Assembly: GCF_905397435.1 (NCBI RefSeq) | Contig: NZ_CAJPVI010000024.1 | Coordinates: forward strand, 1 to 64,000 | DNA from: Cupriavidus numazuensis | GTDB taxonomy: Bacteria; Pseudomonadota; Gammaproteobacteria; Burkholderiales; Burkholderiaceae | Direction: 5' to 3' | Length of the DNA: 64,000 nucleotides | Shown here: one piece after another, positions 44,760 through 53,625 of the stretch | Layout: each line of letters begins with the position of its first letter | Position numbering within the stretch: position 1 is the first letter of the stretch | Translations under genes and position numbers: made by a program | Notes under the pieces: generated by a model | What the model was told of the DNA's origin: nothing | The model's database searches: none | Seen by the model: only the letters and a program-made list of their open reading frames with translations

Positions 44760-45035
44760 TCAGGCGTTCCTCTGGATCTGTGCTGTCCCGGACAGGCCGC
44801 CATGCAGGCCTTCCGTGAATGGGTCGAAATGGCCGGCACGCATGCCGTCCGTGAACGGGTCGAAGCTGGCACGGCAGCCGGCGCGAGTCCCGGCGGCTTC
44901 GGCTCGCACATCACCGCGTGCATCCATCGCTGCCTGACAGGACACCGCGATCCGGCCTGGCTGCGCGTAGGCGCCGCCCGGTGCGAGGAACGCCGCGGCA
45001 ATTCCGGCGGCAATGCCAATGTGCTTGAGTCGCAT
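44760..45035 (-). CDS. Small secreted protein with FDPFT repeat
   Basis: A 91-residue protein, not a recognised family. AAGGAG lies eight bases upstream of the ATG at 45035, which begins a clean signal peptide (MRLKHIGIAAGIAAAFL, cleaved near AYA). The mature part is about 65 residues with two Cys and a duplicated block, SFDPFTDGMRAG and HFDPFTEGLHGG. The repeat is visible in the DNA as similar units near 44815-44870. It lies inside the catabolic operon between the saccharopine-dehydrogenase-like and acyl-CoA synthetase genes. Confidence 0.65.
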   Translation of the reverse strand: MRLKHIGIAAGIAAAFLAPGGAYAQPGRIAVSCQAAMDARGDVRAEAAGTRAGCRASFDPFTDGMRAGHFDPFTEGLHGGLSGTAQIQRNA

Positions 45036-45091
45036 GGCGAACTCCTTCTTCAACTGACTATCAATGCGTTCCCGCAATGTCTTTGCGTGGA

Positions 45092-45120
45092 GCCAGTCCC
45101 GGCTCTGAAGCGGGACTGGC
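45092..45120 (-). other. Strong intercistronic hairpin
   Basis: GCCAGTCCCG and CGGGACTGGC form a perfect 10-bp stem around a 9-base loop, 11 bases beyond the saccharopine-dehydrogenase-like stop and 57 bases before the small secreted-protein gene. No T-run follows on the minus strand. It may limit read-through or stabilise the upstream mRNA. Confidence 0.5.
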
Positions 45121-45131
45121 GGGCCAGACGA

Positions 45132-46262
45132 TTACAGGTTGGTCACCGTCGCGCGGGCCAGGCCGCGCTGTTCCAGGAAGCCGAGCAGGTACCGGTGGCC
45201 GAAGGCCTTCGAGCCCGACGCAAAACCGACGCGTGCCGTGTCGCCATCGAGCAGCTTGATCACCCCCGCAGCATGGATGGCACCCGTCGCGATGTACGGC
45301 GTGATGCCGTGTACGGTGGCGCGCACCGACGCGAGCTGGCCGCGGCCGATGGCGAAGTCGACCGTGCGCTGCAGCGGGGTGCGCTCGCGCGGCGGCATGG
45401 CCGGCGTGGTCGAATCGACCAGCTGCTTGAGCACCGCGTCCTGCTGCTCGGGCGGCAGGTGCTTGTACTCGGCCTCCCACTTCTGGCCGATCGCATGCAC
45501 CATGCGCATCGCGTTGTTGTCGTAGAAGCCCACGACCGAGGTGCAGCTACGCACGCGCGGATCATTCTGGAAGAAGATCGGCAGCGAGGTGCCGCCCCAC
45601 GGCAGGCAGAACACCGGCTGCATGAACGCCGGATCGGCGATATTGAACGACGCATCCGGCGCATGGCGCTCCAGCTTCTTTTCCCACAGGTAGCAGGCTT
45701 CCTGCCGGTAGCCTTCGAAGATGGTCGCGGTCGAGCCGACGCTGATCCCCGCGCCGCCGCGCGGCCCGCGGCACAGCGCGGCGGTTTCCAGCGCGTCGAC
45801 GCCCGGCGTCTCCAGCGCCAGTTCGGCCGCGATCTCCGAGTACGTGTACATGTACGCGTTCGACGGGGAAACCAGCAGGCCAGCCTGGCGATACTGCTCG
45901 CCGAACTCGTCGCGCACCTGGCGGATGTAGTGTTGCTCGCCAGCCGGATCGAGGTAGTGGCATCCGGCCTTGAGCGCCGCCTCGACCGTCACCATGCCGA
46001 ACCGGAAGAACGGCCCCACGGTGCTGCACACCACCTTGGCACCGCGGAAAGCCTTGATGAGCGAGTCGACATCGTGCTCGGCTTCGATGATTTCGTACTC
46101 GGCCGATTCGAGCCGGACGACGCGCTGCGCCATGAATTCCTTCGTGCGGGCGGCATCACGTGCGACGGCGGTAAAGGGAATGTTCTGGTCGATCAGCCAG
46201 TCCATGATCAGCATGCCGGTGTAGCCGCTTGCGCCATAGACGACGACGGGGTGCTTTGCCAT
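45132..46262 (-). CDS. Saccharopine dehydrogenase-like NAD(P)-binding protein
   Basis: A 376-residue protein with an N-terminal Rossmann motif VVVYGASGYTGMLI (6-19) and the fold and length of saccharopine dehydrogenase-like oxidoreductases, including STVGPFFRFG and CHYLDPAGE. AAGGAGA precedes the ATG at 46262; a frame open further upstream is antisense to the next gene. True saccharopine dehydrogenases form or break a secondary amine, but members of this group also act on other substrates, including membrane lipids. In an amine-themed operon a C-N bond reaction is attractive but unproven. Confidence 0.8.
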   Translation of the reverse strand: MAKHPVVVYGASGYTGMLIMDWLIDQNIPFTAVARDAARTKEFMAQRVVRLESAEYEIIEAEHDVDSLIKAFRGAKVVCSTVGPFFRFGMVTVEAALKAGCHYLDPAGEQHYIRQVRDEFGEQYRQAGLLVSPSNAYMYTYSEIAAELALETPGVDALETAALCRGPRGGAGISVGSTATIFEGYRQEACYLWEKKLERHAPDASFNIADPAFMQPVFCLPWGGTSLPIFFQNDPRVRSCTSVVGFYDNNAMRMVHAIGQKWEAEYKHLPPEQQDAVLKQLVDSTTPAMPPRERTPLQRTVDFAIGRGQLASVRATVHGITPYIATGAIHAAGVIKLLDGDTARVGFASGSKAFGHRYLLGFLEQRGLARATVTNL

Positions 46263-46339
46263 GTTTGTCTCCTTGAGAGTCTTGGGTTGGCAGGAATGAG
46301 ATGAATGAATGGAATGCAGTGCGCCGCTTGCACGAAGGC

Positions 46340-47335
46340 CTATTGCTTTGCCGGCCCGGTTGCCGGCAACGGACCTGTCATCGACACCAGCAGCGGGCGC
46401 GCGCCGTTGGCGAGCACCGCTGTCAACGCCTCCTGCTCGGGGCGCACTGTCCGCGTGAACGTCTTGCCGTGGTCCTTGCTCTCGAGCACCGTGCCGCCCA
46501 TGCCGACGACGGTCACGCTGCCATCTGCGAGTTCCGCGATGCCGGTCAGCGACTGCGTGGTTTTTGCGTCGACGGCTTGCCATGTCTTGCCGTCATCGCT
46601 GCTGCGATACAGGTGGCCGCGCATGCCGCAGACCAGGAGCGTGCCGTCCGAGAGCGCAAGGCCGTGCCAGAGCGAGCCCTTGCCTCCGGTGGTCGTCCCC
46701 TCCCATGACTTGCCGCGGTCGGCGGAGCGGTAGATGACGCCGCCCTCTCCAATCGCGAACAGCGAGCCGCGGGAAGTCGCGAACATGTGCAGCAGATGCC
46801 GGTCGGCGTTGTCGCCCGATTCGATCGTCAGGTCGGTCCAGGTGCGGCCCGCGTCGTGTGTCTCGATCGCCCAGCCGTACAGGCCCACGGCAATGCCGTG
46901 TTCGAGACTGTCGAAGTGCAACGCCAGGATCGGCTGTTCGACGCCGGGCGTGGCACGCAGCAAGGTCCAGCTTTCGCCGCCGTCCTGCGTCGCCAGCACC
47001 ACGCCATCGTGACCGGCCGCGTAGCCGTGGCGGGCATCGACGAACTGGACCGAGGTCAGCAGTGCACGGACCGGGACGGCCTTCGCCTGCCAGAACCTGA
47101 CGCCGTCATCGGACAGCAGGATCACGCCGTGGTCGCCCACGGCGACCACATGGTTGCCCGCACGCGCGGTTGCCAGCAGCGGCGCGGTGACCGCATTCGA
47201 AACCGGACGGGCCGGCTCCATCGTCGGCCAGCGGGTCTGGGCCGTAGTCTCGGCGGCTCCTGCCGGCCATGACACGCATGCCACGACCGCAGCAAGAAGC
47301 AGGTATCGGAAGAGGGTTATCGACAGGTGGATCAT
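46340..47335 (-). CDS. YCF48/BNR-repeat periplasmic protein
   Basis: A 331-residue exported beta-propeller. The signal peptide ends near PAGAAE (residue 28). At least five YCF48-type repeats follow, with the pattern GVVLATQDGGESW, GWAIETHDAGRTW, GVIYRSADRGKSW, GHLYRSSDDGKTW and GTVLESKDHGKTF. Related to the plant HCF136 photosystem assembly factor fold. In bacteria this family travels with RND transporters and DUF1302/DUF1329 genes, as here; it ends this module and overlaps no neighbour (9 bases to the RND gene). Confidence 0.87.
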   Translation of the reverse strand: MIHLSITLFRYLLLAAVVACVSWPAGAAETTAQTRWPTMEPARPVSNAVTAPLLATARAGNHVVAVGDHGVILLSDDGVRFWQAKAVPVRALLTSVQFVDARHGYAAGHDGVVLATQDGGESWTLLRATPGVEQPILALHFDSLEHGIAVGLYGWAIETHDAGRTWTDLTIESGDNADRHLLHMFATSRGSLFAIGEGGVIYRSADRGKSWEGTTTGGKGSLWHGLALSDGTLLVCGMRGHLYRSSDDGKTWQAVDAKTTQSLTGIAELADGSVTVVGMGGTVLESKDHGKTFTRTVRPEQEALTAVLANGARPLLVSMTGPLPATGPAKQ

Positions 47336-47344
47336 CGTTGCGTC

Positions 47345-49723
47345 CTAGTGCTTCAGAATTTCCGGCATGTACGCCGGTCCGCGCCGCGGGAAGAATTTCT
47401 CGAGCATGGCCGCGAATGCCGGGAGCAGCGTGATGGCCATCACCATGTTCACGATGAACATGAAAGTCAGCAGCGCGCCCATGTCGGCCTGGAACTTGAG
47501 GCTCGAGAATGTCCACGTGGCCACGCCGACCGACAGCGTGATGGCGGTGAACACGGTGGCGAGGCCGGTCTCCTTCATGGCGAGTTCGAGAGCGCGCGTG
47601 AACGCGAGACCGTGCGCAAGCTGCACCTGCAGGCGGTTGTAGATGTAGAAGGCGTAGTCCACGCCGACGCCGACCGCGAGCACCATGACCGGCAGCGTGG
47701 CGACGGTCAGCCCGATCTCCAGCTTCTTCATGAACCAGTAGCCGATCCACGTCGCGACGGTCAGCGGCAGGCAGCAGGCGATCATCGCGCGCCAGTCGCG
47801 GTAGACCAGGAAGACGAGGATCAGGATGGCGGCGTAGACGTAGAGCATCATCGGCAGCTCGCTCGCCTCCAGCACCTCGTTGGTGGCGGCCTGCACGCCC
47901 GCGTTGCCGCTGGCCAGGCGCACGTGTACGCCGTCGAGACGGTTGGCGTCGCGGAAATCCTTCACCGCGGACACCACGCTCTTGATCGTCGTGGCGCGGT
48001 GGTCCGGCAAGTACAGGTTGACGCCCTGCACGCGGCAGTCGATCGACGACAGTCCGGCGATGCGGTTGTTCACGCCCTGGAACTGCGAGCCGAGGCCGCG
48101 CGGGTCGCGCGTTACGGTAGCCATCTTCGGGCTGCCCTCGTTCATGCCGACGTTGTAGAGCTTGAGCTGCGCGGCCAGCGAATCGGTCGACACCACGCCG
48201 GGCACGCTGCCCATGCGCCAGGCAAAGTCGTCGATGAACAGCAGCTCGTCGGCGCGGGAGCAGACTTCGCCCTTGCGCTCGGGGGTCGCCTCGAACACGA
48301 CGGTCAGCCAGTCCAGACCCACGTCGAAGCGATTGACGATCGCGGCCACGTCAAGGTTGTAGCGCGAGTCCGCGCGCAGTTCTGGCGCGCCCGCCTGCAG
48401 GCTGCCGATGTGGCGGCCCTGGCTCTGCCAGAACGCCAGGCCGAAGATCACGGCACCGGCAAGCGTCACGATCAGTGCATTGCGCGGCTGCGCGATGCGG
48501 GCCACCGCGCCCAGCCACCCGCTATGGCGCTCGCGCCGCGCCAGTGCCCGGTTGGCGAACTCCGGCGTGAAGCGGAAGTACGACGCGGCCACCGGCAACA
48601 TCATCAGGTTGGTGATGATCTTGTAGCCCACGCCGATGGCAGCGGTAATTGCCAGCTCGCGGATCATCGGGATCGGGATCAGGATCAGCGTGATGAAGCT
48701 CGCCAGCGCGGTGACCAGCGCCAGCGATCCGGGAATCAGCAAGCCGGTAAAGCTGCGCCGCGCGGCCATGGCCGAGTCGGTGCCATGCGCCACTTCACGC
48801 ACGATGAAGTTGATCTGCTGGATACCGTGCGAGACGCCGATCGCGAACACCAGGAACGGCACCAGGATCGCGAGCGGGTCAAGCCCGTAGCCGAGCAGGC
48901 GCAGCGTGCCGAACTGCCAGACCAGCGACACCAGCGAACACGCGAGCGGCAGCAGCGTCAGGCGGATCGAGCGGCAGTACCAGTACACCGCGAGCCCCGT
49001 GAGCAGGAAGGCGATGCCGAAAAAGCGCGCCACGTCCGCCGCGCGGTCGGCGATATCGCCGGTCTGCTTGGCAAAGCCGATGATCTGGATCTCGACCTTG
49101 TCGTTCTCGAACGGGCGCCGGATCTTCTCCTCGAGCAGGCGGTTGAACGCCACGTAGTCGAGCTTCTTGCCGGTGCGGGCATCGACATCGGTCAGCTCGG
49201 CGGTGATCAGCGCGCTCGACTGGTCGCGCGCGACCAGCGTGCCGATGTGGCCGCCGGCGACAGCGCGCTCGCGGACCTTGCCGATCACATCGGGCGTGAG
49301 CTTCTCCGGGACGATGTCGCCGCCGGCAACGCGCTCGGCGCGGAAGCCGTCTTCCGTGATCTCGGTGAAGAACACGTTGGGCGTCCACAGCGACGTCACG
49401 CTGGTGCGGTTCACGCCAGGCAGGTAGGTGACGGCGTCCGTCACCTTCAGGACCTGCGTCAGCGCGCCGGCGTTCCAGATATCGCCCTGGCGGGCATGGA
49501 CGGCAATGGTCAGACGGTTGGCGCCGAAGAGCTGGTCGCGGTACTGCTCGAAGGTCTTGATGTACTCGTGACCTTGCGGCAGTTGCTTTTCGAAGCCAGC
49601 TTCGAATTTGAGCTTCGCGCCGAGCATGCCCATGCCGACCGTGAACGCGGCCAGCACGAGCAGGAACGGAAGGCGATGCCCGAACAAGGCGGCTTCCAGA
49701 CGGGTGATAAGACGGGATAGCAT
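47345..49723 (-). CDS. RND/MMPL-family transporter
   Basis: A 792-residue inner-membrane transporter with the two-fold RND layout: a first membrane helix (about 17-36), a large periplasmic loop, a five- to six-helix block (about 215-390), a second helix and loop and a second block (about 635-775). It is of the MMPL/hopanoid-transporter-like class rather than the drug-efflux AcrB class, which is over 1000 residues. It is transcribed with YCF48, DUF1302 and DUF1329 genes and probably moves a hydrophobic molecule across the envelope. Confidence 0.87.
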   Translation of the reverse strand: MLSRLITRLEAALFGHRLPFLLVLAAFTVGMGMLGAKLKFEAGFEKQLPQGHEYIKTFEQYRDQLFGANRLTIAVHARQGDIWNAGALTQVLKVTDAVTYLPGVNRTSVTSLWTPNVFFTEITEDGFRAERVAGGDIVPEKLTPDVIGKVRERAVAGGHIGTLVARDQSSALITAELTDVDARTGKKLDYVAFNRLLEEKIRRPFENDKVEIQIIGFAKQTGDIADRAADVARFFGIAFLLTGLAVYWYCRSIRLTLLPLACSLVSLVWQFGTLRLLGYGLDPLAILVPFLVFAIGVSHGIQQINFIVREVAHGTDSAMAARRSFTGLLIPGSLALVTALASFITLILIPIPMIRELAITAAIGVGYKIITNLMMLPVAASYFRFTPEFANRALARRERHSGWLGAVARIAQPRNALIVTLAGAVIFGLAFWQSQGRHIGSLQAGAPELRADSRYNLDVAAIVNRFDVGLDWLTVVFEATPERKGEVCSRADELLFIDDFAWRMGSVPGVVSTDSLAAQLKLYNVGMNEGSPKMATVTRDPRGLGSQFQGVNNRIAGLSSIDCRVQGVNLYLPDHRATTIKSVVSAVKDFRDANRLDGVHVRLASGNAGVQAATNEVLEASELPMMLYVYAAILILVFLVYRDWRAMIACCLPLTVATWIGYWFMKKLEIGLTVATLPVMVLAVGVGVDYAFYIYNRLQVQLAHGLAFTRALELAMKETGLATVFTAITLSVGVATWTFSSLKFQADMGALLTFMFIVNMVMAITLLPAFAAMLEKFFPRRGPAYMPEILKH

Positions 49724-49729
49724 CGGAAA

Positions 49730-51673
49730 TCAGAACGAAGAGGTCAGGCTCAGAGACATGAAATTGCGGTCGCGCATCAGGTTGCTGGCACTCCCGCCCC
49801 AGTTGTGGGTGTAGTCGAGGCGCATCTTTGTCCCCGGCTTCGTCTTGAAATCGATCGTCGCGCCGATCACCGCGGCACCCGCGCCCTGGATGAATCCCGG
49901 CAGCGCCGTCGCCGAGTAGCCCCCGATGCCTTGCGAGATCGCGATATCCGGCGACAGCGAAGCGCGCGTGCCGAAGATGTTCGGGTAGGTCACCGAAGCC
50001 GCGAGCACCATCCCGGCCGAGAGCTTGGTCGGCAGCGTGTAGTCGGCCGTCACGGCATACGGGATGGTCCCGTTGAGCTTCAGCTTCGGGTAGTACGCCA
50101 GCGCGGTCTCGGCAGTGATCGTGCCTTCGGTCGCCCCGAGCGCGCGCAGCAGCCAGCCCATCGATCCGGACGGCGACATGATGTGGATGCCGGTCAGGTG
50201 AAGCTGGTAGTGCTGCGTGTCGATCGCGCCGCGGCACGTGGTCCCGACCGGTGCAGCGGAGAAGTCGGCGAGCGCATTGCAGTAGTAGCGATTGTTCGGG
50301 TCGATGACCGTGGTCGGGTCGATCGCGACGCTGTCGCGCGGGCGATATGACAGTTCGGTGCCGATCGCCCATTCGCCAAGCTGGAAGTTGTACGAAAGGC
50401 CGAACAGGTCGCGGTTCTTGCCGTAGTCGAGATTGGCCTGCCAGCCGAACGGGTTGGCCGTCGTATTGACCACGTGGTAAGTCACGAACGGCACCTTCTC
50501 GCTGTAGTGGTAGTAGTAGAAGCCCAGCTCGTTGCCCGAGTCCGGGAACTTGTAGCGCAGCGCCAGGCCGCCTTGCCCGCCGTTGGGGTCGTTGTTCGCG
50601 CCACGCGGAATGACCGTGCCGGTGCCGAGCAGCGGTCCCGCCGGGTTGGTGGCCGGGTTGGCCAGTTCTCCCATGCTCAGCCGGCGGTTGTAGGGCAGCC
50701 CGGTCGCGGGATTGATGCCGACGATGCGCGTGCCCGTATCGCCGATCGTGCCGTTGGGAAGCGCCGACATGCCGGACGCTGTGAGCACCGTGTTGAGCGC
50801 CGAGGTCGGGACGTACAGCGCGCGTCCGCCCTTGCCGAGGAAGTCGCTGGTCGAGAAAAAGGTACCGGGCGCGTCGAAGTCAAAGCTGTTCCACTTCCAC
50901 TGGTAGAAGCCTTCGATGCCGAGGTCCGGGCCCAGCGACGTGCTGGCCGAGATCATGGGCGCCGGAATGAACAGGTTCTTCAGCGGCGTGCCGGGCTGGT
51001 GCGCGGACGGCAGGTAGATCGCGTTGATCGAGTTGACCCCGCCCGGGATGTAGAGGTCCTCGCCCCAGCTCAGCACCTGGTTGCCGATGCGTACGCGCGC
51101 CTGCTGGTCGCCGACGTCGAATTCCTTGTTGATGTACGCGTCGAGCAGGCGCGGGTTGCTGGTGGCGAAGTCCTTCGCATCCGGATCCAGATCGGTGCGC
51201 TTGGTATGGGCCGTCGCGAAATCGTAGTTGACGACGCCGCGCACGAGCCCGCTCCAGCCGTCGGTGGCCTTGACGTAGAGATCGCCGGTCCACTGCGCAT
51301 TGGCCGATACGGGCTGCCAGCGCTTGTAGTTCAGGTTGCCGTCGTCCTGGTTCAGGCGCAGCACGTCCAGGCTCGAAGAGAAGACAGCCGGATTGCTTTT
51401 CTGCAACGGCGTTGCTGCGTCGCCGACACAGCCGCCGTTGTCGTTGCCGACGAACTTGCAGTTGGGCGATGACGTGCGCACCGCCACGCCGAACGACACC
51501 GTGGAGTCGAGATTGACCGTCCAGTCGTTGTCGAGCGCCCACTGCACGGCATGGGCCGAACCGCAGTCCGCCGCCGCCAGCAGGCCCACGACCACCGTGC
51601 GGGCCAGCCTCCGGTCCATTCGCATTCCCGCGGCAGCTTGCGCCGCCGCGCCTGCAACATCACGCAATTTCAT
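49730..51673 (-). CDS. DUF1302 family outer-membrane-type protein
   Basis: A 647-residue exported protein. The start at 51673 has GGGGAGA upstream. The signal sequence (positive start, ARTVVVGLLAAADCGSAHA) is followed by a beta-rich protein with many Gly/Asn/Tyr turns and a C-terminal LTSSF ending in Phe, as in outer-membrane barrels. DUF1302 proteins are predicted beta-barrels that co-occur with DUF1329 and RND genes. Proposed role: outer-membrane channel or receptor of the module, function undetermined. Confidence 0.87.
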   Translation of the reverse strand: MKLRDVAGAAAQAAAGMRMDRRLARTVVVGLLAAADCGSAHAVQWALDNDWTVNLDSTVSFGVAVRTSSPNCKFVGNDNGGCVGDAATPLQKSNPAVFSSSLDVLRLNQDDGNLNYKRWQPVSANAQWTGDLYVKATDGWSGLVRGVVNYDFATAHTKRTDLDPDAKDFATSNPRLLDAYINKEFDVGDQQARVRIGNQVLSWGEDLYIPGGVNSINAIYLPSAHQPGTPLKNLFIPAPMISASTSLGPDLGIEGFYQWKWNSFDFDAPGTFFSTSDFLGKGGRALYVPTSALNTVLTASGMSALPNGTIGDTGTRIVGINPATGLPYNRRLSMGELANPATNPAGPLLGTGTVIPRGANNDPNGGQGGLALRYKFPDSGNELGFYYYHYSEKVPFVTYHVVNTTANPFGWQANLDYGKNRDLFGLSYNFQLGEWAIGTELSYRPRDSVAIDPTTVIDPNNRYYCNALADFSAAPVGTTCRGAIDTQHYQLHLTGIHIMSPSGSMGWLLRALGATEGTITAETALAYYPKLKLNGTIPYAVTADYTLPTKLSAGMVLAASVTYPNIFGTRASLSPDIAISQGIGGYSATALPGFIQGAGAAVIGATIDFKTKPGTKMRLDYTHNWGGSASNLMRDRNFMSLSLTSSF

Positions 51674-51697
51674 GACTGTCTCCCCGTGGTCTTCTTC

Positions 51698-53056
51698 TTA
51701 TCGAGTGGTGAAGCGGCGCAGGCCGTCGGGCTCGAAGGTCTTCTCCTTCAGCCGGCCCTCGCGGGTGGCGAGCCAGTCGGGTTCCTTGTAGCCGGCCACG
51801 ACGCGGTCGAGTACGGCGCGCTGGGTCTGGTGGTCATAGCTGGTGTTCGCCGCCCAGACGCATGCCGGAACTTCCCAGGCCATGTAGGGGCCCATCTCGG
51901 TGGTGCGCCAGACCTTGCCCTGCGCGTCGTACATGTCCTCGACCAGGATGGTCCAGGTGTCCTCGTCGATGTAGAACAAGCGCTTCGGGAACGTGTGGCG
52001 CATGCCTTCCTTCAGCTTCGCCTCCACCACCCACACACGGTGCAGCTCGTAGCGGCTCAGGTCGCGGCTCAGGTATTTCGGCTTGACCACGTCCTCGACC
52101 TTGTTCGCGGGCGAGTTGACCCGGTACGTGTTGTAGGGGACGTACATTTCCTTCTTGCCCGTCACCTTCCAGTCGTAGCGGTCGAGCGGGCCGTTGAACT
52201 GCATGTACTGGTCGACGATCAGCAGGTTCTCGGTGTTGAGCTGCGGCGCGTCGTACTGGTACGTCGGCGCGCGGCGCACGCGGCGCTGGCTCGCGAAATA
52301 CAGCCAGATGTCGTTGGCCTTCTCGAAGTTGTACTGCGTGAGCGTGGCGTCGCCGGCGATCGAGGGCGGACCGGTGAACACGTTGAGGTACAGGCTTTCA
52401 ATGCCGCGCGCATCGGCCACGCCCTTGTTCGACGGCGACCACATCGGCGATGTCTGCCATTCCTCCTGGCTCAGCGGCTCGCCGATGCCTTCGCTGCCCT
52501 TGGGCGGGATATAGCCGGCGTAGGTGATATGGAAGCCCTCGCCCTTCCAGTGCAGCTTGTGGTTCCACATCACTTCAGTGCCGCTCTGCGGGATCGGGAA
52601 TGGCACGGCGGCGCCCAGCGCCTCGGTGAGGTCCTGGCCGTTGGCGCCGAGCTTCGCTGCCGTCGCGTTCTTCTTCGTGCGCTCGTAGAAGGACTCGGGG
52701 AAGCCGCACGAGCGGTGCGTGGTGTAGACGTCCATGCGGTAGCCCGGGATCGTCTTCACCATCTCGAGCTGTCCGGGCGCGAGCTTGTCCTTGTACTTGT
52801 CGACGTTGGAGGCGTCGATCGTGAACTGGCGCTTTTCGCTCGCGTAGGGATCGGGGCGCGGCGTGCCGGGCTTCCAGCCGGCCGGCGCCTTCATGTCTCC
52901 GCCGGTCCATTCGGGAATCGTGCCGTCCTTGTTGCCGGCGCGCTCGGCGCCCACGGGCGTGAGGTCCTTGCCGAGCCGGGCCGCATCCTGGTCGGCGGCA
53001 TAGGCCGCCCCGCCGAGCGCAATCGTCGCGCTGATGAACAATGTCGTGTATTTCAC
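51698..53056 (-). CDS. DUF1329 family periplasmic protein
   Basis: A 452-residue exported protein starting with GTG at 53056, where AGGAGA lies nine bases upstream. The signal peptide (FISATIALGGAAYAAD) is followed by the DUF1329 domain (LTPVGAERAGNKDGTIPEWTGG, then YRVNSPANKVEDVVKPKYL and FPKRLFYIDEDTW). The family has a LolA/LolB-like lipid-binding fold and accompanies DUF1302. Its promoter region contains operator 3. It is separated by 136 bases from the RidA-like gene, so it may have its own promoter. Confidence 0.88.
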   Translation of the reverse strand: MKYTTLFISATIALGGAAYAADQDAARLGKDLTPVGAERAGNKDGTIPEWTGGDMKAPAGWKPGTPRPDPYASEKRQFTIDASNVDKYKDKLAPGQLEMVKTIPGYRMDVYTTHRSCGFPESFYERTKKNATAAKLGANGQDLTEALGAAVPFPIPQSGTEVMWNHKLHWKGEGFHITYAGYIPPKGSEGIGEPLSQEEWQTSPMWSPSNKGVADARGIESLYLNVFTGPPSIAGDATLTQYNFEKANDIWLYFASQRRVRRAPTYQYDAPQLNTENLLIVDQYMQFNGPLDRYDWKVTGKKEMYVPYNTYRVNSPANKVEDVVKPKYLSRDLSRYELHRVWVVEAKLKEGMRHTFPKRLFYIDEDTWTILVEDMYDAQGKVWRTTEMGPYMAWEVPACVWAANTSYDHQTQRAVLDRVVAGYKEPDWLATREGRLKEKTFEPDGLRRFTTR

Positions 53057-53107
53057 CTGTGTCTCCTCTCGGGACCGGCAATGTCATGGTGTGGCGCCGG
53101 CCCGGTC

Positions 53108-53133
53108 ATTTAGGTAGAACAACCAACCTAAAT
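53108..53133. promoter_or_regulatory. Operator 3, upstream of the DUF1329 gene
   Basis: ATTTAGGT and ACCTAAAT form a perfect 8-base inverted repeat with a 10-base spacer (53108-53133). In the 6-8-6 register of operators 1 and 2 it reads TAGGTA-GAACAACC-AACCTA at 53111-53130, sharing GTAGAACA with operator 1. A TTGTCT -35-like element (53144-53149, minus strand) is at the matching distance; the -10 is poor. Confidence 0.55.
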
Positions 53134-53192
53134 TAGATCAATAAGACAAACATAAGGACAAAAAATAGGGCGTGGAGCGTGCCATGCACCTG

Positions 53193-53609
53193 TCAGCCCT
53201 CGCCGCTGCCCGCCACTGCCACGGCCTGGATCTCGATGCACAGGCCCGGCAGCGCGAGTTCCGTCACGCCGACCGCGGTCCACGAGGGATAGCGCTCCGG
53301 CAGGTATTCGTCCTTGACCTGCGTGAAGGCGGCCAGCTCATCGCGCAAGCTGGTGTGATAGGTGGTCAGTTCGACGACATCGGCGAGGCTGGCGCCGGCG
53401 GCAGCGAGCACCGCCTTCAGCGACTCGAAGGCGATGCGTGCCTGTGCCGCCATGCCGTCGGCCGGCATCATCCTGGCGTCGATGCCGACCTGGCCGGACA
53501 CCCAGATGGTGTCGCCGACACGGGTGGCGGGCGAAAAATGGAAGACGCTGTAGAGCGCCTCGGTCCCGGGGGGAACGATCGACTGTCGTTGGGCAGTGGG
53601 GTTCGGCAT
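53193..53609 (-). CDS. Rid family (YjgF/YER057c/UK114) protein
   Basis: A 138-residue Rid-fold protein. Rid proteins trimerise and many hydrolyse reactive imines or enamines formed by amine-oxidising enzymes. Here the conserved Gly region (WVSGQVGID) and C-terminal ELALPGLCIEIQAVAVAG are present. The canonical catalytic Arg before that block is not seen (SWTAVGVTEL instead), so this is a non-archetypal Rid, whose activity cannot be assumed. It lies 16 bases after the PhyH gene, consistent with clearing a product of the cluster's amine chemistry. Confidence 0.83.
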   Translation of the reverse strand: MPNPTAQRQSIVPPGTEALYSVFHFSPATRVGDTIWVSGQVGIDARMMPADGMAAQARIAFESLKAVLAAAGASLADVVELTTYHTSLRDELAAFTQVKDEYLPERYPSWTAVGVTELALPGLCIEIQAVAVAGSGEG

Positions 53610-53625
53610 GAAGTGATGTCCTTTC

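Noticed and set aside
47327..49720. 797-codon plus-strand frame opposite the RND transporter
   Set aside because: Arg/Asp/His-rich shadow frame with no membrane pattern; the minus strand has clear RND helices.
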